From Thermococcus indicus (GTDB lineage Archaea > Methanobacteriota_B > Thermococci > Thermococcales > Thermococcaceae): a DNA stretch of 64,000 nucleotides. Positions 21,786-31,223 of the stretch are shown piece after piece (the first letter of the stretch is position 1; every line of letters begins with the position of its first letter). The DNA is taken from the NCBI RefSeq assembly GCF_006274605.1, contig NZ_CP040846.1, forward strand, positions 310,001 to 374,000, written 5' to 3'. Position numbers and translations under genes: made by a program. Below the pieces are notes generated by a model. The model saw only the letters and a list, made by a program, of their open reading frames with translations, did no database searches and had not been told where the DNA came from.

Positions 21786-22376
21786 TCACTGCTCCGCGCT
21801 TACCGTCAGGTTCACCTTTACCCCGTCCGTCTGGCATTCGTTCCCAACGGTCTTGGGCAGGGCGAAGCGTATCCTTATCCTCATGGTTTGTCCCGGGGTT
21901 AAGGAACCCCTGAAGATTGGGATACTCTTCCCGCTCAGCCTGGCTAAGCTTACCCCCGCGGCTTCCCTCACAGTTTGCTCGCCGTTTGGCCCTTCAACGG
22001 TCATCTCCACCACGATGATATTTCTGCTCAGCTCCCCTTCGTCGGGGGTATCATCGATGGACCTCTCGGCGGGAGAAAGCTCGCCCACCTCGTAGTCTTG
22101 AACGTGGAACGTCAGGGACACCTTCGATACCGGCACGTCTCCCCTGTTCTTCACGGTGAGAATCACGGTTTCTTCGTCTCCCGGCTTCATGTCGGAGAAC
22201 TCAAATGCCTTCACGTCCCTGTAGAACCTCGACCCGTCTTTGCTTATCCCTATCGAGAATTCGCCCGTCTCTATGGTTCCCCTGGACGTTACCGCGTCAG
22301 TAAAGAGTGCCTTCCCCGCGGTTGTGGCTATGAGGACGGCCAGGATCCCCAAAATAACGATGGCCTTTGGTTTCAT
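21786..22376 (-). CDS. TasA/CalY (camelysin)-like secreted filament protein
   Basis: About 196 residues from ATG 22376, which follows GGTGGTC; a GTG four codons upstream is less likely. The N-terminus has a signal peptide with KALFTDAVTSRGTIETGEF, the hallmark FTD...G-x-F/L segment of the TasA/camelysin family. The rest is a single beta-sandwich. Bacterial TasA forms biofilm fibres and archaeal homologues form bundling pili, so a surface filament role is likely (inference). A TATA box TCTTATAAG lies about 45 bases upstream. Confidence 0.75.
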   Translation of the reverse strand: MKPKAIVILGILAVLIATTAGKALFTDAVTSRGTIETGEFSIGISKDGSRFYRDVKAFEFSDMKPGDEETVILTVKNRGDVPVSKVSLTFHVQDYEVGELSPAERSIDDTPDEGELSRNIIVVEMTVEGPNGEQTVREAAGVSLARLSGKSIPIFRGSLTPGQTMRIRIRFALPKTVGNECQTDGVKVNLTVSAEQ

Positions 22377-22470
22377 ACTGACCACCAATAATGGTTATCG
22401 CTGGATTTTCGATGGAATTGCTTATAAGACTTTCTATCAACAAAAGAAAAATCGAGATTATTAGAGGTCG

Positions 22471-23466
22471 TCAGCTGACGCGGACGTTCAGTTTTAAGCT
22501 CTGCACTGTGCCGTTTATTGCCTCCAGGATAAGGTTCTTTGCATCCGTTTCTGCGTAGTTTCCGTCGGGCGGCGCGGGGGGAAGCTCTGGAGGTTTATCT
22601 TTGAAGAGGAGGAACCAGACCTGCCACTGGCCGGGTTTATCGATGCTGAAGGTGTAGTTGGTCTCGAACTGCGGCGTCCAGTTGCCCTCTATGTTCACGG
22701 GGACGTTCGGCAGTGTCACGTTGAACCAGCCTGGCATGGGGTACATCTCGTGGATTAGGGTGGTGTTGGTCGTGTTGTCCCAGGTCAGGTTGACCAGCCA
22801 GATCTGGACGTAGTAGGTCACGTTCCTGTGCTCGTGGTTCACTATGCCGATGATTACCGTCCCGTTCTCCCCGACGAACAGGTCTGTGGGGTAGTTGTCA
22901 GCTATCCCCTCCGGTCCGAGGATGTAGAACTCGGTGAACGCTTCGCCGGGCTTTGGGTGCGTAACCACGTAGGCGAGGGTCCCGATGGAGGTTATTATGG
23001 CGATTATCAGGATGACGGTGAGGGCCTTGTCGAGTTTGCTTGACTCGTCCCATTCGAGTTCTTCCTTTATCTTTTCAATGGTTATCCGGGGTATCCAGGG
23101 TTCGATCGCGGTCTCCCTGCGGTAGATTGCGGCGAGGGCGAAGGCGGTGTTGAAGACGGTTAGGCTGACGAGGATGGGGGTGAGCCTTATGCCCCAGGGT
23201 GTGTAGTTTAATGCTAATCCTATGAGCGGGACGATGGCTATGCTAAGGCCGAAGCTGAGGGCGAGCCTTTCGAGGTTGTCTAACTCCTTCTTTTCGGGGA
23301 ATAGTGCGGTTATGAAGACGTAGCCCGGGAAGAACAGAACGAACGCCAGGCCGAGGGCTTTTCTAACGATACTGTCCGGAAAGAACACGATGAGGAAGTC
23401 CAGGAACAGTGAGAGGATGATTATTGTGAGCGTGTCCCAGTGTTTTCTCCACTCCATTTCATCCAC
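22471..23466 (-). CDS. DUF1616 membrane protein
   Basis: A 331-residue protein. The first half has four to five membrane helices (LFLDFLIVFFPDS, ALGLAFVLFFPGYVF, LALSFGLSIAIVPLIGLALNYTPWG) matching the DUF1616 pattern, a further helix near residue 155, and an extracytoplasmic beta-domain with N-x-T sequons (NLTWDNTTNTT). DUF1616 proteins often accompany envelope or polysaccharide genes; function is undefined. It heads away from the divergent MoxR operon as part of a minus-strand set with the next two genes. Confidence 0.85.
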   Translation of the reverse strand: MDEMEWRKHWDTLTIIILSLFLDFLIVFFPDSIVRKALGLAFVLFFPGYVFITALFPEKKELDNLERLALSFGLSIAIVPLIGLALNYTPWGIRLTPILVSLTVFNTAFALAAIYRRETAIEPWIPRITIEKIKEELEWDESSKLDKALTVILIIAIITSIGTLAYVVTHPKPGEAFTEFYILGPEGIADNYPTDLFVGENGTVIIGIVNHEHRNVTYYVQIWLVNLTWDNTTNTTLIHEMYPMPGWFNVTLPNVPVNIEGNWTPQFETNYTFSIDKPGQWQVWFLLFKDKPPELPPAPPDGNYAETDAKNLILEAINGTVQSLKLNVRVS

Positions 23467-23495
23467 CCGCTGCTTTTATGGTTTCAACCATCGTG

Positions 23496-23738
23496 TTAGC
23501 CCGAGAGCACCTCGTAGACTTTCTTCAGCACTATGAGGGCGAACAGGAAGATCAGCAGCTCCACGATGGGCTTTATCTCCCCTTTCTTCTCCCTGCTGAG
23601 GAAGAGGCCGCCCACCTCGAGCGTCACGAGAAGGCCTATAAGGGTGAGCGTTATGAACACGTCCACGGATTTGACCGCGAGGGCGCTGATCAGGATCCAC
23701 AGGGAGATGAACAGCACTACCCCGTCCTCTACATCCAT
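23496..23738 (-). CDS. Small membrane protein (80 aa)
   Basis: Starting at ATG 23738 (MDVEDG) this 80-residue protein has two to three hydrophobic segments (VVLFISLWILISALAVK, VFITLTLIGLLVTLEVGG, LLIFLFALIVLKKV). It overlaps the end of the preceding gene by ten bases, indicating an operon. The longer in-frame extension upstream is antisense-like noise. Function unknown; probably a partner of its neighbours. Confidence 0.75.
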   Translation of the reverse strand: MDVEDGVVLFISLWILISALAVKSVDVFITLTLIGLLVTLEVGGLFLSREKKGEIKPIVELLIFLFALIVLKKVYEVLSG

Positions 23739-24514
23739 TCTTCGACTCCCCCGAGCGTTCTTGCCTGGACTTCGACTCCATACTCCTTCCGTTCGATGCT
23801 CTCGGTGACCACGAGCCTGCCCGTTGCTTTGGCCAGTGAGAGCATTATCGAGGAGCAGACTGGACAGGCCACTTGGTCGCAGCCCTCTGGACTGCACTGG
23901 AACGCTGGCCTTACCACGACCCTGAATCCCTCTTCCTTTTCCTCGATGTAGACGGTTTTGGCGAGGTTAAGCGCCCTCAGGACCGAGCCAGCGACACTCT
24001 CCACGACCTCGGCTCCCGTCCCCTCAAGGGAACCCTCGAAGAAGTCCTCGAACTCCCTCACAAGCTCTAGCCCAGTGGGCCTTATTGAGAGACCCATCTC
24101 CCGTTCGTTGCTCACGTTCGTGAGGAAAACCGTCTCGCTGTCCAGCTTTCCAAGGCTGGGTTCGAAGTCCTCGCGCAGGGGAATGAAGGTTCCGCCCTCC
24201 GGGAGGTTCTCGTAAGGGGGTATGTAGACGGCCTTTCCCTCCAGGCCGAGATCCTCGACCATCTTGAGGAGGAGCTTTCTGTAGGATTTCATGACCGCCT
24301 CAAGACTCTCCCTGTGGACGTAGCCGGGGCTTTTGAACGTGAAGACAACTGCCCCGAGGAAGAGGCCCGCAAGACCTATGTTTATGAGCCCCACTTCTCC
24401 CCCGATCGCACCGGCGATGGCCGTTGCCCCGCCGATCACCGCGAGGAGGGCGCTTGCGGCGTTCTTTTCGTTGAGCTCCAGCTCCATCTGCTCACCTCTT
24501 TCATCTCCGGGCAA
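23729..24514 (-). CDS. Membrane-anchored protein of unknown function
   Basis: A 261-residue protein with two N-terminal membrane helices (LLAVIGGATAIAGAIGG and IGLAGLFLGAVVFTF) and a cytoplasmic alpha/beta domain of about 190 residues. A CSPEGCDQVACPVCSS segment near residues 208-223 could bind a metal. It is divergent from the MoxR-type operon starting 40 bases away, suggesting a shared control region. I do not recognise the soluble domain with certainty. Confidence 0.75.
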   Translation of the reverse strand: MPGDERGEQMELELNEKNAASALLAVIGGATAIAGAIGGEVGLINIGLAGLFLGAVVFTFKSPGYVHRESLEAVMKSYRKLLLKMVEDLGLEGKAVYIPPYENLPEGGTFIPLREDFEPSLGKLDSETVFLTNVSNEREMGLSIRPTGLELVREFEDFFEGSLEGTGAEVVESVAGSVLRALNLAKTVYIEEKEEGFRVVVRPAFQCSPEGCDQVACPVCSSIMLSLAKATGRLVVTESIERKEYGVEVQARTLGGVEEWM

Positions 24515-24553
24515 AAATTTAAAACGTTTACCAATCGACGGTGATTGGGGACA

Positions 24554-26386
24554 ATGAGGCGGTTAATAATCCCTGCCCTAATAATCGGTCTGCTTCTTCT
24601 AACCTCGCCCCTTGGGCTAGCCCTGGAAAGGCAGGTGCCCGTTGAGGAGTCCCAGCCCAGCGATGGCGGGATTTACGACTTTCTCTCTGTCCTGATCGAC
24701 CTTTCTGAGTCCCTGACCGGCGCGGTTCTCGATGAGAGCAACGCTTCGCTGGGATACCTTGAGAGGCTGGGGTTTGCGGTCAACGAGACCTCCCGTGAGA
24801 TGCTGCTCTACAGGGAGAGGGGGGTGAGCACGAGGCTCGATGAATACTTTCCACCTTTCATTGATCTCTACATCGCCATGGTTGATGTTGTTGAGGGTCA
24901 GCTTAAGTTCGCTCGGTACTTTCCTATGGTAACCGATGGCAACTCAAGCGCCTACCTCCCGGCGCTCCATGGTGTTGAGCTTGGAATGGAGGGGGTTTCA
25001 AGTGCCAGGGATGCCCTGAACGAAATAGCCGGACTCTCCTTCAGAACGTCCTCCGGCAACGTCACCCTGGACACATCGAGACTGGCGGGGAACCTAGACG
25101 AAGTGGAGCGGCTGTTCGAACGCTATGAAGCCCTTCTCAGAAGGTACCAGCCCCCGGAGAGCCCGCTCGTTCTCTACGTTTCGGACGACACCCCTCCCGT
25201 TGGCTCCAACGTCACCGTCTACGGATTGGCAAGGGGAATGGGCTCGGTCACCCTCCACATGGTTTCCCCAAGCGGTTCCGAGGACATAGCCGGCGTCCTC
25301 GTCAGGGACGGTTCCTTCAGCAGGGCCTACACCCTGAGAGAACTGGGCCTTTACATGGTCTTTGCCACGGGCTACCTCAACGGGAGCCCCGTCCGCTCCA
25401 ACACCGTCGAGATAAACGTAACACGCATTCCAACTAGGATAGTGGCCGGCAACGGGAGCGCCTACATAGGAAGGCCCTTCCAGGTGACGGCGGTTCTTCA
25501 GGATTACCTCGGCAGGCCGATCCCCGGGGAGAAGGTCTTTGTTAGAATTCCCGGCGGCACAACGACCCTGCGGACCGACCGGCTTGGCTATCTCCGCTTC
25601 AACGTCACCAGCGGTGTGGAGGGTACCCTACACGTTGTCCTGACGTACCCGGGTTCCGAACTCTATGCTCCGAGCAGGGCTAATGTTTCCATCTTCTTCA
25701 CCCGGTATCCGCTCAGGATAAACCTGGTGGGGCCCGAGAGGGTCAGGGTCGGGCGGAACTTTACAGTTACGGTTAACCTCACCCCCGTTCATCCGGTTCT
25801 CATCCGTGTACTCGTCGACAACTCGACCTATGCGGTCGTGAACGCCTCGGCCCCGTTCAACGTCTCCGTGGTTCTCAGTGACGAGGGAACCCACACCATA
25901 GCCGCGGTTTTTTCGGGGGACTCGCTCTACGCTCCCTCCCGCTCCAACGTTCTCTCGGTTGAGGCCGTTCCGGGACCGCCCTACCTGCGGTTTGTTCTTG
26001 TGGTTGTTGCGACGGTTGGGGCACTGCTCATCTACCGCAGGCTCTCGGGTGGAAAGATCGGTGGGGAGGGCATCACCGACGAGGAGCTGGTGGCCCTTCT
26101 CCGTGCGGAGGAGGAAGGCAAAAAGCGCGGCAAGAGACTTAACGAGTACTACCGGCACGTGTACCTCCGTTTGTTGTCCCGCTACAACCTGCGGAGGAGT
26201 ACCACACCAAGGGAGCTTCTGACGTTCGTCCGGGGAGAACCCTTCGAGGGGCACCTTGAGTCGGCCACCGACTACCATGAGCGCTACACCTACGCGGGGA
26301 GGAGGCTCACCGCCGAGGAGATAGTGGACTTCATCCGCTCCACCGCCAACGTTCTCCTTAAGCTCTTTGTGGGGGATGAGCTGTGA
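24554..26386 (+). CDS. Secreted/membrane protein with Ig-like repeats and C-terminal DUF4129
   Basis: A 610-residue protein from ATG 24554 (the TTG three codons earlier is less likely). Signal peptide LIIPALIIGLLLLTSPLGLA, a helical domain to about residue 190, three Ig-like beta domains with many N-x-T/S sequons, one membrane helix (FVLVVVATVGALLIYRR) near 490, and a cytoplasmic DUF4129-type tail (LNEYYRHVYLRLLSRY...TPRELL). In bacteria and archaea DUF4129 travels with MoxR and DUF58, exactly as here. It opens a five-gene operon with overlapping genes. Confidence 0.85.
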   Translation: MRRLIIPALIIGLLLLTSPLGLALERQVPVEESQPSDGGIYDFLSVLIDLSESLTGAVLDESNASLGYLERLGFAVNETSREMLLYRERGVSTRLDEYFPPFIDLYIAMVDVVEGQLKFARYFPMVTDGNSSAYLPALHGVELGMEGVSSARDALNEIAGLSFRTSSGNVTLDTSRLAGNLDEVERLFERYEALLRRYQPPESPLVLYVSDDTPPVGSNVTVYGLARGMGSVTLHMVSPSGSEDIAGVLVRDGSFSRAYTLRELGLYMVFATGYLNGSPVRSNTVEINVTRIPTRIVAGNGSAYIGRPFQVTAVLQDYLGRPIPGEKVFVRIPGGTTTLRTDRLGYLRFNVTSGVEGTLHVVLTYPGSELYAPSRANVSIFFTRYPLRINLVGPERVRVGRNFTVTVNLTPVHPVLIRVLVDNSTYAVVNASAPFNVSVVLSDEGTHTIAAVFSGDSLYAPSRSNVLSVEAVPGPPYLRFVLVVVATVGALLIYRRLSGGKIGGEGITDEELVALLRAEEEGKKRGKRLNEYYRHVYLRLLSRYNLRRSTTPRELLTFVRGEPFEGHLESATDYHERYTYAGRRLTAEEIVDFIRSTANVLLKLFVGDEL

Positions 26387-27405
26387 GGCGAGTAGTTTAC
26401 GCGGTACTGCTGGTGGTCGGCCTGTTCCTCGTCATCGCTCCCCTCTCGATCCCCGTGTTCACCAGCAATACCCCGTTCAGCGTGCTCAACACCGGCTGGG
26501 ACGGTTGTTCCAGGTTTGGAAAGCTCCTCTACGGCACCGCGGATGGGAAGATAGTACCGGTGTTCTCGCCCTTTGATTCCTTCGGGCTGTCCGGCAAAAG
26601 GGGAACACTCCTGATCATCGGTCCGGATATGGGATACAGCTCTGCGGAGATAGACGAGATACGGGAGTTCCTGAAGAACGGCGGTACGCTCGTGCTGATG
26701 GACGACTTCGGGACCGGGAACGAGATACTCGTCGGCCTGGGCCTGAGCGCTCGCTTTTCGGGCAAGCCCTACCGGGACGTGTTCTACTACAAAAACGAGA
26801 ACTTTCCGGTTCTGGTGAGGATACTCGACCCTGCCCTGGCCCAGAACGTCAGCGGTGTTATCCTGAACGTGCCGTCCGTTCTCCAGGGCGTTGGGGGTGA
26901 GATTTACACGAGCAAGGTGGCGGTGGTGGGGAGCGACTTCTCCCAGTATCCCGTTATGGCGGAGGTTGGTTATGGGGAAGGTAGGGTTATTCTTTTCTCT
27001 GACCCGAGCGTTTTCATAAACGATATGTACGGGCTGAATGAGAACTTTATACGGAACTTCGCCGACTACGCCTTTTCGGGGCCGGTCTACATCGACGAGG
27101 CCCACCACTCCAACTTCAACCTGTATCAGAGGGGGTACATTACTGTGAGGAGGAGCGCGGACAGTGAGACGATTTTCTACGTCTTCCTGTTCGTTGCGCT
27201 CATTGCCCTCTTTGTGGAGAGCGGGCTTGCCTGGCTCGTGGTTGAGAAAACTCTGGCCCTGGTTTCCCGCCTCCTTCCGTCTGAGGCCGGTGAGCCCGTA
27301 GAGGCGGTGGTTCGGCGCCTCTCCGAGAGGGGGTACCGTGAGGATATACTCTTAAAGATGGTCCGCGAGATTGAGACGGGTAGAAAACTGGGTGGTGGAA
27401 AATGA
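26383..27405 (+). CDS. DUF4350-type membrane protein
   Basis: A 340-residue protein with an N-terminal helix (VVYAVLLVVGLFLVIAPLSI), a large extracytoplasmic domain resembling glutamine-amidotransferase-like DUF4350 (LLIIGPDMGYSSAEIDEI, LMDDFGTGNEIL), and a second membrane helix (FYVFLFVALIALFVESGLAWL) before a helical tail. The GTG start overlaps the preceding stop. The context (DUF4129, MoxR, DUF58) is the standard neighbourhood of this family. Confidence 0.8.
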   Translation: MRRVVYAVLLVVGLFLVIAPLSIPVFTSNTPFSVLNTGWDGCSRFGKLLYGTADGKIVPVFSPFDSFGLSGKRGTLLIIGPDMGYSSAEIDEIREFLKNGGTLVLMDDFGTGNEILVGLGLSARFSGKPYRDVFYYKNENFPVLVRILDPALAQNVSGVILNVPSVLQGVGGEIYTSKVAVVGSDFSQYPVMAEVGYGEGRVILFSDPSVFINDMYGLNENFIRNFADYAFSGPVYIDEAHHSNFNLYQRGYITVRRSADSETIFYVFLFVALIALFVESGLAWLVVEKTLALVSRLLPSEAGEPVEAVVRRLSERGYREDILLKMVREIETGRKLGGGK

Positions 27406-28331
27406 AGGGTACCGACTTCCTCGAGAAGCTCAAAGATGAGATGCACAACGCCGTTGTCGGCAAGGATGACGTTATAGAGATGCTCGCGATAGCCCTACTG
27501 GCGGAGGGCCACGTTATACTTGAGGGAATCCCCGGGGTGGCCAAGACCACAATAGCCAAGAGCTTTGCCCAGGCCATTGGACTGAAGTTCTCCAGGATTC
27601 AGCTTACCCCGGATCTGCTTCCCGCGGATATAATCGGAACCGTCTACTACAATCAGAAGACGGGCGAGTTCAAGATAAAGAAGGGCCCAATCTTCGGCAA
27701 CGTCGTGCTGGCGGACGAGATCAACCGCGCCCAGCCCAAGACCCAGTCCGCGCTGCTCGAGGCCATGCAGGAGGGGCAGGTGACCATAGAGGGCCGCACC
27801 CTTAAGCTCCCGCGTCCGTTCCTGGTTATAGCCACGAAAAACCCCCTGGAGTTCGAGGGCGTCTATACGCTTCCGGAAGCCCAGCTCGATAGATTCATGA
27901 TCAGGGTTAAGGTGGGCTATCCCGACAGGGGGGAGGAGCTTGAGATGCTCCTGAGAAAGGACAGGGGCAAGTTCGTTGAGGTCAGACAGGTCTTCACGGC
28001 CAAGCAGGTTCAGGCCCTCATATTTGAGGTCAGGAAGGTCGGCACGAGCGAGCCGGTTCTTGAGTACCTGTACGAAATAATCTCGCGGACGAGGAGCGAC
28101 GACAGGCTGCTCATCGGTGCCTCCCCCAGGGCTGGTGAGCATCTCCTCTACGCGTCAAAGGCCAGGGCATTCCTCCAGGGCAGAACGTACGTCATACCCG
28201 ACGATATAAAGGCCGTTGCCGTTAACGTCCTGGCCCACAGGCTCATAGTGAGGGCCGAGTACGAGCTGGAGGGCCTCAAGCCGGAGACCGTCGTCAGGGA
28301 GATACTTGACTCCGTTGAGGTGCCTGTATGA
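27402..28331 (+). CDS. MoxR-family AAA+ ATPase
   Basis: A 309-residue AAA+ chaperone-like ATPase. Walker A EGIPGVAKTT at 41-50, Walker B VVLADEINRA at 101-110 with D105/E106, sensor 1 VIATKNPLEFEG, and a lid domain with sensor 2 (GASPRAGEHLL). MoxR proteins remodel or activate partner proteins carrying VWA or DUF58 domains; the DUF58 gene is next, overlapping by four bases. Confidence 0.95.
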   Translation: MKGTDFLEKLKDEMHNAVVGKDDVIEMLAIALLAEGHVILEGIPGVAKTTIAKSFAQAIGLKFSRIQLTPDLLPADIIGTVYYNQKTGEFKIKKGPIFGNVVLADEINRAQPKTQSALLEAMQEGQVTIEGRTLKLPRPFLVIATKNPLEFEGVYTLPEAQLDRFMIRVKVGYPDRGEELEMLLRKDRGKFVEVRQVFTAKQVQALIFEVRKVGTSEPVLEYLYEIISRTRSDDRLLIGASPRAGEHLLYASKARAFLQGRTYVIPDDIKAVAVNVLAHRLIVRAEYELEGLKPETVVREILDSVEVPV

Positions 28332-29607
28332 AGCGGGAGGACGTGCTGTGGACGCTCGCGGGACTGGGCTTCGTTCATGCCTACCTCACTTCCAACGTCT
28401 TCAGCGCGATGTTTGGGATGGGGTTAGTTGCGTACATTCTCCACCACGACTCATCGTTTTCCCCCTCCCTGGAGGCCTCCGTTGAGGTTCCCGGCGAGGT
28501 GGAGGAGGGGGAGGAGTTCAGGATCAGAATCCGGCTCAAGAACACCGGGGGCCCGGTGGGGGTGGAGGTCTTTACTGAGACCCCCCGGAAGTCGAATCCC
28601 GTCCGGTCCGGCTTTTCCTCGGTCGGGGGGAGTCCAGGGTTGTGGATTATCCCGCCCGGGCCTCCATGAAGGGCATCTACCGCGTCTCGACTGTCCTTCG
28701 CCTCTACGATCCGAGCGGCATGTACTTCGAGGAAATCGGGCTGGGGAAGGGGGAGCTGAGGGTATATCCGTCGGTCGATTCGATCCGAGAGGCCGCGAGG
28801 GAGGAGGCCAACATCAGGATCGCCCGGAGGATGAAGAAGGGTATCACCTCCGGTATCGACAGCATGGAGGTTCACGGCCTCAGGGAGTACTATCCCGGCG
28901 ACGACCTCAGGAAGATAGACTGGAAGGCCAGCGCCAGGCTGGGCGAGCTGATAGTTAGGGAGTTCCTCCGCGAAACGGAAAGCCCGGTGTACATAGTTCT
29001 CGACGCCACCAGAGGCATGCGGCGGCGCGTGAAGAGGGCCAGGATAGATTACGCCACCAGCCTGGTCCTCTACCTCGCCACGCTCCTGGTGATGAAAAAC
29101 CGCCGCGTCGGCCTGGTGGTGTACTCCGAGGACGGATTCAGACTCGTTCCCCCCTCCGCTGGGAAGGAGCAGGTAAACCGCATTCGGAACGCTCTGGAGT
29201 TCAGACCTGCCCGGGGGAGACCGGGCTTCAGAGCCAGGCTTGGCGAACTCTCCCCCCGGGGCAGGCGCTTCCTCTCGCTCATCTTTCCCCGCAGGAGGGC
29301 GGGCCTGGCGGAGGCTCTCCTGGGCATCAAGGGGTCGGCGCATCTCCTCTTAGTTACCGACCTCATGAGCGACACGTCCAGGCTCTACAGGCTGGTCTCA
29401 ATGCTGAAGAAAAAGCACACAATAGCCATCCTCTCGCCAAACCCGGTGCTCTTCCACCCCGGCCCCCTGGATGAGGAAACCCTTAAAATCCTCTACGAAA
29501 GGTACCTTGAGAGGGAGGAACTGATCAGGAAGTTCAACTCCCTGGTACCAACCCTTGATCTCGGGCCCGGGGACTACGCAAGGGAAGTCGTGAGGGAACT
29601 GAGATGA
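28328..29607 (+). pseudogene. DUF58 protein interrupted by a one-base frameshift
   Basis: Two frames together encode one DUF58 protein. The first (from 28328) has one or two N-terminal helices and a beta domain, then runs off frame at a C6 tract (28581-28586). In the next frame the expected sequence continues as PPEVESRPVRLFLGRGES, through YDPSGMYFEE, to the VWA-like core with REYYPGDDLRKIDWKASAR. One extra C would restore a 427-residue protein. Either a real mutation, a slippery homopolymer, or a sequencing error. The rest of the operon is intact. Confidence 0.85.
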
Positions 29608-30197
29608 TGTGGCTCTTCGTTGCCCTCCTCGGTGGACTGGCACTGGGCGCCAGATCGGTTCTCCTGCTGCCCTTGGCCTACCTGGCCTCGTGGAAGCGGC
29701 GGGACTGGGGCCTGGCGGTCTACTTCCTGTTCGGTGTTCTGGCCCTCAACGAGGTGCGCATCGGGGACGTCCTCTCCTACGCGGCCGTTAAGGCGGTTTT
29801 CTTCCTCATCCTGCCATCCTTCATGGCCCTGCGTGAGATGATGTCCTGGACTTCCCTTCCGAGTCTTCCGAAGGACTACCGCGAGATCAGGCTGGAGAAT
29901 GCGGTTCCTGCCGTCCTGGTGCTCCTTGGGATGGTCTACTGGCCCCTCTTCCTCGCGGGCGTTCCTCTGCTCCTGTTCTCGGGCGGCGATATGAAGGATT
30001 TGATGCCCTCAATACCGCTCCTTGTTGTGGTGACCCTTCCCCTGCTGGCGCTGGCCGCTCTGAGGGTGCTGCGTAATGAACTCTACACGCCGGAGACCCA
30101 GGTCGCGCTGCTGGCGGCGTTCTCAATCTTTGCCCTCCTATGGCGCTGGAGGGAGAGAAAAAGGGTGGATTTCAGGCTCTACGGGGATTCGATGTGA
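29604..30197 (+). CDS. Integral membrane protein, last gene of the MoxR operon
   Basis: A 197-residue protein with about six hydrophobic segments, no charged catalytic motif and a basic C-terminus (WRWRERKRVDFRLYGDSM). ATG overlaps the DUF58 stop by four bases. Similar short membrane proteins close MoxR/DUF58 operons in Thermococcales; function unknown. Its 3' end overlaps the convergent epimerase gene by 19 bases. Confidence 0.8.
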   Translation: MMWLFVALLGGLALGARSVLLLPLAYLASWKRRDWGLAVYFLFGVLALNEVRIGDVLSYAAVKAVFFLILPSFMALREMMSWTSLPSLPKDYREIRLENAVPAVLVLLGMVYWPLFLAGVPLLLFSGGDMKDLMPSIPLLVVVTLPLLALAALRVLRNELYTPETQVALLAAFSIFALLWRWRERKRVDFRLYGDSM

Positions 30198-31141
30198 TGG
30201 AGGAGCTCCCGCACCGTTCTCTTCACGGCCCCGTAGCTGTTGAGCCTTGGCCTCCAGCCGGTTTCCTTCGCCTTCTCTATGCTCAGGCGCATGAATTTGA
30301 CGTCCCCCTTCCAGCCGCGGCCGCCGTCGACGCCGCCGGTGAAGCGGAACTCCGGCTCTAGTCCCATCCCCTCGCTGACTATCTCCGCTATCTCCCTCAC
30401 CGTTATCCAGTCGTCGTTGCCGAGGTTGTAGAAATCGACCGTTTTATCGCTCCCCCTGAAGTGCTCGAAGATCTTAAGCATTCCATCAACGGTGTCGCTC
30501 ACGTGGAGGTAGCTCTTCCTCTGGGTTCCATCTCCAAGTATCTCAAGCTCCTCCGGGTTCTTCCTGAGCTTGTTTATGAAGTCGTAGATGACCCCGTGGT
30601 TGGAGCGCTCGCCTATGATGTTGGCCAGGCGGAATATCAGAGCTTTGAACCCGAAGGTATGGGTGTAGCCGCTGATTAAAGCTTCGGCGGCCAGCTTTGC
30701 CCCGCCGTAGACGCTTATCGGCTCGAGCGGGGCGTAGTCCTCGGGCGTTGGAATCACAGATGCGTCGCCGTAGACCGTCGATGAGCTCGTGAATATGAGG
30801 TATTTGGCCTTTGAGTCCCTCATCGCGTTGAGCAGGTTGTAGGTTATCAGCACGTTTGTCTCGTAGAGCAGCTCCGGGCTCTGGGAGCCTATTCTAACCT
30901 CGGGGTTCGCCGCGAGGTGGAAGACGGCATCGACGCCCTCAACGGCCTCCTCAACGATCCCCGGGTCCCTCATGTCTCCCTCGATGAACTCAAAGCGCTC
31001 GTGGTTCAGCCACCGCCTTATGTTTTCCAGACTGCCCGCACTGAGGTCGTCGAGAACCCTGACCTCCCAGCCAAGCTCCATGAGTTTATCCACCAGGTGT
31101 GAGCCTATGAACCCGGCACCTCCCGTTACCAGGACCTTCAT
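30179..31141 (-). CDS. NAD-dependent nucleotide-sugar epimerase (GalE-like)
   Basis: About 320 residues from ATG 31141, chosen because MKVLVTGGAGFIGSH places the Rossmann GxxGxxG (7-13) at the N-terminus and GGTGG lies upstream; the longer frame to 31267 is not needed. The extended SDR catalytic residues Y145-x3-K149 are in SVYGGAKLAAE, with S119-S121 upstream. The family interconverts UDP-glucose/galactose or related sugars. A TATA-like TTTAATA lies about 35 bases upstream. It is divergent from mntA. Confidence 0.9.
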   Translation of the reverse strand: MKVLVTGGAGFIGSHLVDKLMELGWEVRVLDDLSAGSLENIRRWLNHERFEFIEGDMRDPGIVEEAVEGVDAVFHLAANPEVRIGSQSPELLYETNVLITYNLLNAMRDSKAKYLIFTSSSTVYGDASVIPTPEDYAPLEPISVYGGAKLAAEALISGYTHTFGFKALIFRLANIIGERSNHGVIYDFINKLRKNPEELEILGDGTQRKSYLHVSDTVDGMLKIFEHFRGSDKTVDFYNLGNDDWITVREIAEIVSEGMGLEPEFRFTGGVDGGRGWKGDVKFMRLSIEKAKETGWRPRLNSYGAVKRTVRELLHHIESP

Positions 31142-31223
31142 TCGTACCACCAAACCTATTGATGTGGTCAGGCTATTAAACTTTGGGGAAAGTTTTTTGT
31201 ATCCTTCCAGCGGAGTTAACCAC

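Noticed and set aside
25628-27108. Two long minus-strand frames (216 and 272 aa) opposite the DUF4129/DUF4350 genes
   Set aside because: Overlap whole operon genes with clear domains and overlapping starts; no independent signal.
30179-31141. Calling the epimerase RmlB (dTDP-glucose 4,6-dehydratase)
   Set aside because: Sequence is closer to general GalE-like epimerases, and the gene lies 11 kb from rmlC/rmlD; no dehydratase-specific signature was seen.
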